Below, one piece after another: positions 7,214 through 10,052 of a DNA stretch of 10,052 bases. A program made the translations under genes and the position numbers. Position 1 is the stretch's first letter. The number at the start of each line of letters is the position of its first letter. The DNA is from Burkholderiaceae bacterium (GTDB taxonomy: Bacteria; Pseudomonadota; Gammaproteobacteria; Burkholderiales; Burkholderiaceae_C), in NCBI GenBank assembly GCA_031256125.1, contig JAIRRE010000065.1, forward strand, positions 1-10,052. Direction: 5' to 3'. The notes beneath the pieces were generated by a model. That model was not told the DNA's origin and made no database searches. It saw only the letters and a list, made by a program, of their open reading frames with translations.

Positions 7214-7702
7214 ATGCCTGAACCGCAAGCAGCATCGCCCGCCATCCGTTACTACTGGGAAGATATGACTGTGGGCACAGTCCGCGAACTGGGCCAAGTC
7301 ACCGTCAAGCGTGAGGAGGTGATCGAATTCGCGCGCCAATTCGACCCACAGCCCTTTCACCTGGACGACGCGGCTGCCGCCGAGACCCATTTCGGGCGGC
7401 TGGCAGCCAGCGGCTGGCATACCTGCGGCATGGTCATGCGGGTACTGGTGGACAATTTTCTGCGCTACTCGAGCAGCCTCGGTTCGCCGGGGCTGGAAAA
7501 AGTGAAATGGCCCAAGCCGGTCTACCCCGGCGACACCCTGACCGTGCGCCAGCAGGTAATGGAAGCCCGCCCGCTTAACTCACGCCCCAACGTAGGCTTG
7601 GTGCGCTCGCACTTGCAAGCCTTCAACCAGCACGGCCAGCAGGTGCTATTGATCGACTCCTATGCTCTGTTTAGGCGGCGAGAGACGGCGGGGAAAAGTT
7701 GA
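7214..7702 (+). CDS. MaoC-like (R)-specific hotdog hydratase/dehydratase
   Basis: The 162-residue protein is a single hotdog domain of the MaoC dehydratase type. The hydratase signature is seen in FARQFDPQPFHLDDAAA: Asp44 and His49 match the catalytic Asp and His of (R)-enoyl-CoA hydratases, followed by FGRLAASGWHT as in many MaoC proteins. Later strands GLEKVKWPKPVYPGDTLTVRQQVMEAR carry the usual pattern of a basic patch followed by YPGDTL. The expected reaction is reversible hydration of an enoyl-CoA (fatty acid or polyester precursor) in the cytoplasm; substrate length cannot be told. Here the usual Gly/Ser-Gly before Asp is replaced by Gln-Phe and the signature Asn by Gln, a variation common in the broader family. 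ATG 7214 has AGGAA eight bases ahead. It is divergent from the hydrolase gene and 46 bases before the next gene on the same strand. Confidence 0.9.
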   Translation: MPEPQAASPAIRYYWEDMTVGTVRELGQVTVKREEVIEFARQFDPQPFHLDDAAAAETHFGRLAASGWHTCGMVMRVLVDNFLRYSSSLGSPGLEKVKWPKPVYPGDTLTVRQQVMEARPLNSRPNVGLVRSHLQAFNQHGQQVLLIDSYALFRRRETAGKS

Positions 7703-7748
7703 TCGCAGCATGCTGAGTACCGTGTTTTCAACAAAAAGGAAGAATGCG

Positions 7749-9602
7749 ATGCCACGTCTGATTTTTGCCCTCACGGCCGCTTGTGTCTGGTGCTCTAACT
7801 GTTTAGCTGATGAAATTGCGGCGCAACCGCAGCCGGTCACGCTGGCACCCGAAAGGCAAGCGTGGCTTGACCAGTACGGCGGCACCTGGGGCCTTGAGAC
7901 GCAGAAGACGGGAAGGGACAAATACTATTTCAGCACCTACTTGATCTTCGCCGTCGATGCACAAGGCGCCCTGCAAATCCGCGGCAGCCTGAATAACGAC
8001 AAGGGCCAGTGCCGGATCACTCCGCCCGCCCCGTTTCGCCCGGGGGGCACCCAGTGGCGCTGGTATCCCAACTATCTGAATAAGGAAGTTTGCACACTGA
8101 ACGTCAAAAGAGCCGAGGACGATTTGAGCGTGGATTTCTCCGGCTGCCGCGCCGCATGCAACTCGGATATCACCTTCAGCCGCCTGCGGCTCAAGCGCAT
8201 GAGCGCACAGCCCATGCAGGCGCCGCGCGGGATTTATGTGGGGCTTTGCATCAGCGGCAACCCGTTGCAAAGGCAGCTTTGCCTCTCGCCCAAATTGCGC
8301 CAATTGGCCGACGACCTTGCGCCCCTGCAGAAACAAGCCATCGGCGCTTTCGAGTACGGCTCCCCGGAATACAAAGCCATCCCGCCGCCGGAAGATGAGC
8401 TCGTTCTTCAATTGGCCGATAAGTGCCGGGACATCGCCTGCGTAGAAGAAGCGCACGGGCAGGTCAATCGTGAACTGAGCGGGCAGGTCAACGCCGTCTA
8501 TGCCGCTCAGGCTTCCTCCGTCAAGTTCGCACCCTTGCCGAGCACGCTGTATCGCGGCCAATTGGGCACACAGAAAGCGGTGGCCTGCCTTGGCGTGAAT
8601 GACGAGGGCGAGTTGCATGGAAGCTACTACGACGAAAAATCTTTCAAAACGATGGTGTTGCACCGCAACGCCCCCACGGCTACCGTGCCCGATCCGCCGG
8701 TGCTGGACGTGCTCCCGGAGGATGAGTTTGACCTCTTCATTCGCGCCCAGGGCATTTGGCGCTTTAATGAATTGAGCGCCGCCGCCATCCGCGGGGCGCG
8801 CAGCGACAAGCATGACAGCAGCAAAGCCGCTATGCCCTTCACCATGCAAGAAATTGCCACCGTCGCCGATTGCGACAAGGCATTGACCGCATCGCGCCAG
8901 CCGGATTTGCGCGTCTTGAATCGCCAGAACCTAGGCGGCATCGTGTTCGTGACGTATGGCAATAAGCATAGCGATGAGGATCAGGGAAGCGACGTAACCG
9001 GCCTACGCATCGAAAGCGGGCTGGGCGAGGCCGCGCGCCGGAAAATCAACGCCGTACTCAAGAAAAGTTTTGCCGATGCCCGCGCGCAATGGTTCGATTG
9101 CACGAGTACAGAGTCCAGCCAATCCGTGACCGCGCTGGCAAAAAACTACCTCACCGTTCGCTACGACGACAGCAGCGAATGCGGCGGTGCGCATCCCTTT
9201 TACGGCACGAAAATGCAAAGTTTCGATCTGCGCACGGGCGATCCGCTGGAGCCGGGCAAGTGGGTCGATTCTCCGGCGTTTGCGGCCTCTGCCAAAAACG
9301 GCCCAATCCGACGGGAAGTCGAGCAGCAATTGGACGACGCGCCCGATGCGCAGGGCGGTTGCCTGGCGTATTTCGACCAAAGCTGGGACGGGAAAAGTTT
9401 CTGGCTGTCCATGGGCAGTTTCTGGCTCTCCAAAGACGGCGTGGTGTTGACGTTCAGCACCTCGGCTCCGGCGCTCCTGGTGTGCAATGGCGATTACACG
9501 ATCGCCTTCAAAACTTTTCGGCGCGTGATCCACCCCGAAGCCCTGCCGGTCTACGACCAGTATGTGAACGACGCGAAGAAGGGCTTGAGGATTTCCCAGT
9601 GA
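7749..9602 (+). CDS. Exported cysteine-rich protein with LprI-like and DUF3298-like regions
   Basis: A 617-residue protein of unknown function. Residues 1-20 (MPRLIFALTAACVWCSNCLA) are a signal peptide with probable cleavage before Asp21, so the protein should be periplasmic or secreted. Residues 40-150 form a beta-rich region starting WLDQYGGTWGLE. Residues 163-245 resemble LprI/DUF1311 (lysozyme-inhibitor-like): two Cys at 167 and 178, LSPKLRQLADDLAPLQKQA, and KCRDIACVEEAHGQVNREL with Cys226/Cys231. Residues 440-595 recall DUF3298: LTVRYDDSSECGGAHPFYG, then SFDLRTGDPLEPGKW (491-505). The mature protein has 14 cysteines, an even number that fits disulfides. AAGGA 7736-7740 lies eight bases before ATG 7749; an in-frame upstream start at 7662 overlaps the previous gene and would bury the signal peptide. 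A 10-base palindrome (7706-7715) lies in the 46-base gap before it. Domain matches are from memory and distant. Confidence 0.82.
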   Translation: MPRLIFALTAACVWCSNCLADEIAAQPQPVTLAPERQAWLDQYGGTWGLETQKTGRDKYYFSTYLIFAVDAQGALQIRGSLNNDKGQCRITPPAPFRPGGTQWRWYPNYLNKEVCTLNVKRAEDDLSVDFSGCRAACNSDITFSRLRLKRMSAQPMQAPRGIYVGLCISGNPLQRQLCLSPKLRQLADDLAPLQKQAIGAFEYGSPEYKAIPPPEDELVLQLADKCRDIACVEEAHGQVNRELSGQVNAVYAAQASSVKFAPLPSTLYRGQLGTQKAVACLGVNDEGELHGSYYDEKSFKTMVLHRNAPTATVPDPPVLDVLPEDEFDLFIRAQGIWRFNELSAAAIRGARSDKHDSSKAAMPFTMQEIATVADCDKALTASRQPDLRVLNRQNLGGIVFVTYGNKHSDEDQGSDVTGLRIESGLGEAARRKINAVLKKSFADARAQWFDCTSTESSQSVTALAKNYLTVRYDDSSECGGAHPFYGTKMQSFDLRTGDPLEPGKWVDSPAFAASAKNGPIRREVEQQLDDAPDAQGGCLAYFDQSWDGKSFWLSMGSFWLSKDGVVLTFSTSAPALLVCNGDYTIAFKTFRRVIHPEALPVYDQYVNDAKKGLRISQ

Positions 9603-9624
9603 ACCGGCAAGCTCTTGCTTGGTT
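9602..9624. terminator. Imperfect hairpin between convergent genes
   Basis: Starting at the last base of the exported-protein stop codon, AACC + GCAAG pairs with CTTGC + GGTT (9602-9605/9607-9611 with 9614-9618/9621-9624), with a G/TT irregularity in the stem. It fills most of the 33-base gap to the radA stop. No uridine run follows on either strand, so it is at best a weak bidirectional terminator. Confidence 0.3.
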
Positions 9625-9635
9625 TCGCTCAGTCT

Positions 9636-10052
9636 TCAAAGCTCAAATACTCCGCTATTCCTCACCCCCCCCTCCATCTCCCGCACCGCCGCCAGCGCCT
9701 GCTCGATGCGGTCCACCGGGTAAAGGGTCAAGCCTTCTAGTTCGCGCAAAGGCCGTTTGGGTGCGTTGGCCTTGGGCACCACGGCAGCGGCAAAGCCGAG
9801 CTTGGCGGCTTCTTTCAGGCGTTCCTGCCCGCGCGGCGCGGGGCGTACTTCACCGGCCAGGCCGACTTCGCCGAACGCGATCAAGCCCTTGGGCAGCGGC
9901 TGGCCACGCAGCGATGACTGGATCGCCAACAGCACCGCCAAATCCGCCGCCGGTTCGCCGATGCGCACGCCGCCCACGGCATTGACGAACACGTCCTGAT
10001 CGCCGCACGCTACGCCTGCGTGGCGGTGCAGCACCGCCAGCAGCATGGCCAG
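9636..10052 (-). CDS. radA: DNA repair protein RadA, C-terminal part (5' end outside window)
   Basis: The last 138 residues of RadA (also called Sms) are encoded here; the frame continues past the window edge, where LAMLLAVLHRHAGVAC is already in the family pattern. The visible part is the Lon-protease-like domain: DQDVFVNAVGGVRIGEPAADLAVLLAI, SSLRGQPLPKGLIAFGEVGLAGEVRP, PRGQERLKEAAKLGFAAAVVPKANAPK, and a final VDRIEQALAAVREME. The zinc finger, Walker motifs and KNRFG motif lie upstream of the window. RadA is a cytoplasmic RecA-like, DnaB-type helicase that promotes branch migration in homologous recombination. The last 11 residues (GGVRNSGVFEL) follow a run of eight G on the coding strand (plus-strand C at 9665-9672) and do not resemble the usual RadA end, so the tail may vary in length by slippage. 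The gene converges on the exported-protein gene with 33 bases between stops. Confidence 0.96.
   Translation of the reverse strand: MAMLLAVLHRHAGVACGDQDVFVNAVGGVRIGEPAADLAVLLAIQSSLRGQPLPKGLIAFGEVGLAGEVRPAPRGQERLKEAAKLGFAAAVVPKANAPKRPLRELEGLTLYPVDRIEQALAAVREMEGGVRNSGVFEL

Noticed and set aside
7662..7748. Upstream in-frame start for the exported protein
   Set aside because: It overlaps the MaoC-type gene, and would put 29 charged residues before an obvious signal peptide; ATG 7749 has a good ribosome site.
7749..7808. Lipoprotein signal in the exported protein (Cys12, Cys15 or Cys18)
   Set aside because: None of the cysteines has a proper lipobox with Leu/Val/Ile at -3 and small residues before it at a normal distance; cleavage after Ala20 fits better.
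1..10052. tRNA, rRNA, CRISPR, insertion sequence or phage features
   Set aside because: No spaced repeats, transposase-like frames, terminal inverted repeats or RNA-gene signatures were seen on either strand.

Overview
The window is GC-rich, densely coding bacterial DNA without any RNA gene, insertion sequence or CRISPR array that I can see. A Gram-negative proteobacterium is certain from the type II secretion (T2SS) pseudopilin genes and from an exported, cysteine-rich (periplasmic-type) protein. A betaproteobacterium of the Burkholderiales kind is my best guess from the RadA C-terminus and overall style, but this is inference.

Layout. (1) 1-4977, plus strand: the distal part of a gsp operon. 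It holds the 3' part of gspG (major pseudopilin), then a large gene for a fused SAM-methyltransferase/WbsX-type carbohydrate enzyme, then gspH, gspI, gspJ and gspK. The last four are joined by 4-base stop/start overlaps. (2) 4995-6182, minus strand: a 12-segment MFS transporter convergent with gspK; gspL and gspM do not follow gspK. (3) 6369-7058, minus strand: a dienelactone hydrolase-family enzyme with an intact Cys/Asp/His triad. (4) 7214-7702, plus strand: a MaoC-type hotdog hydratase, divergent from the hydrolase across a 155-base region that carries a 16-base palindrome. (5) 7749-9602, plus strand: a 617-residue exported, cysteine-rich protein with a LprI (DUF1311)-like segment and a DUF3298-like C-terminus. 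(6) 9636-10052, minus strand: the 3' end of radA, convergent with the exported protein.

How they work together. GspG builds the T2SS pseudopilus shaft. GspH, I, J and K build its tip. The methyltransferase-WbsX gene lies within this transcription unit on the same strand. It is the most unusual element: WbsX enzymes normally belong to O-antigen or exopolysaccharide loci, so its place here raises the possibility of a glycan or glycoprotein function tied to secretion. The sequence shows the linkage, not the function. The remaining genes look like ordinary metabolic and housekeeping genes plus one uncharacterised envelope protein.
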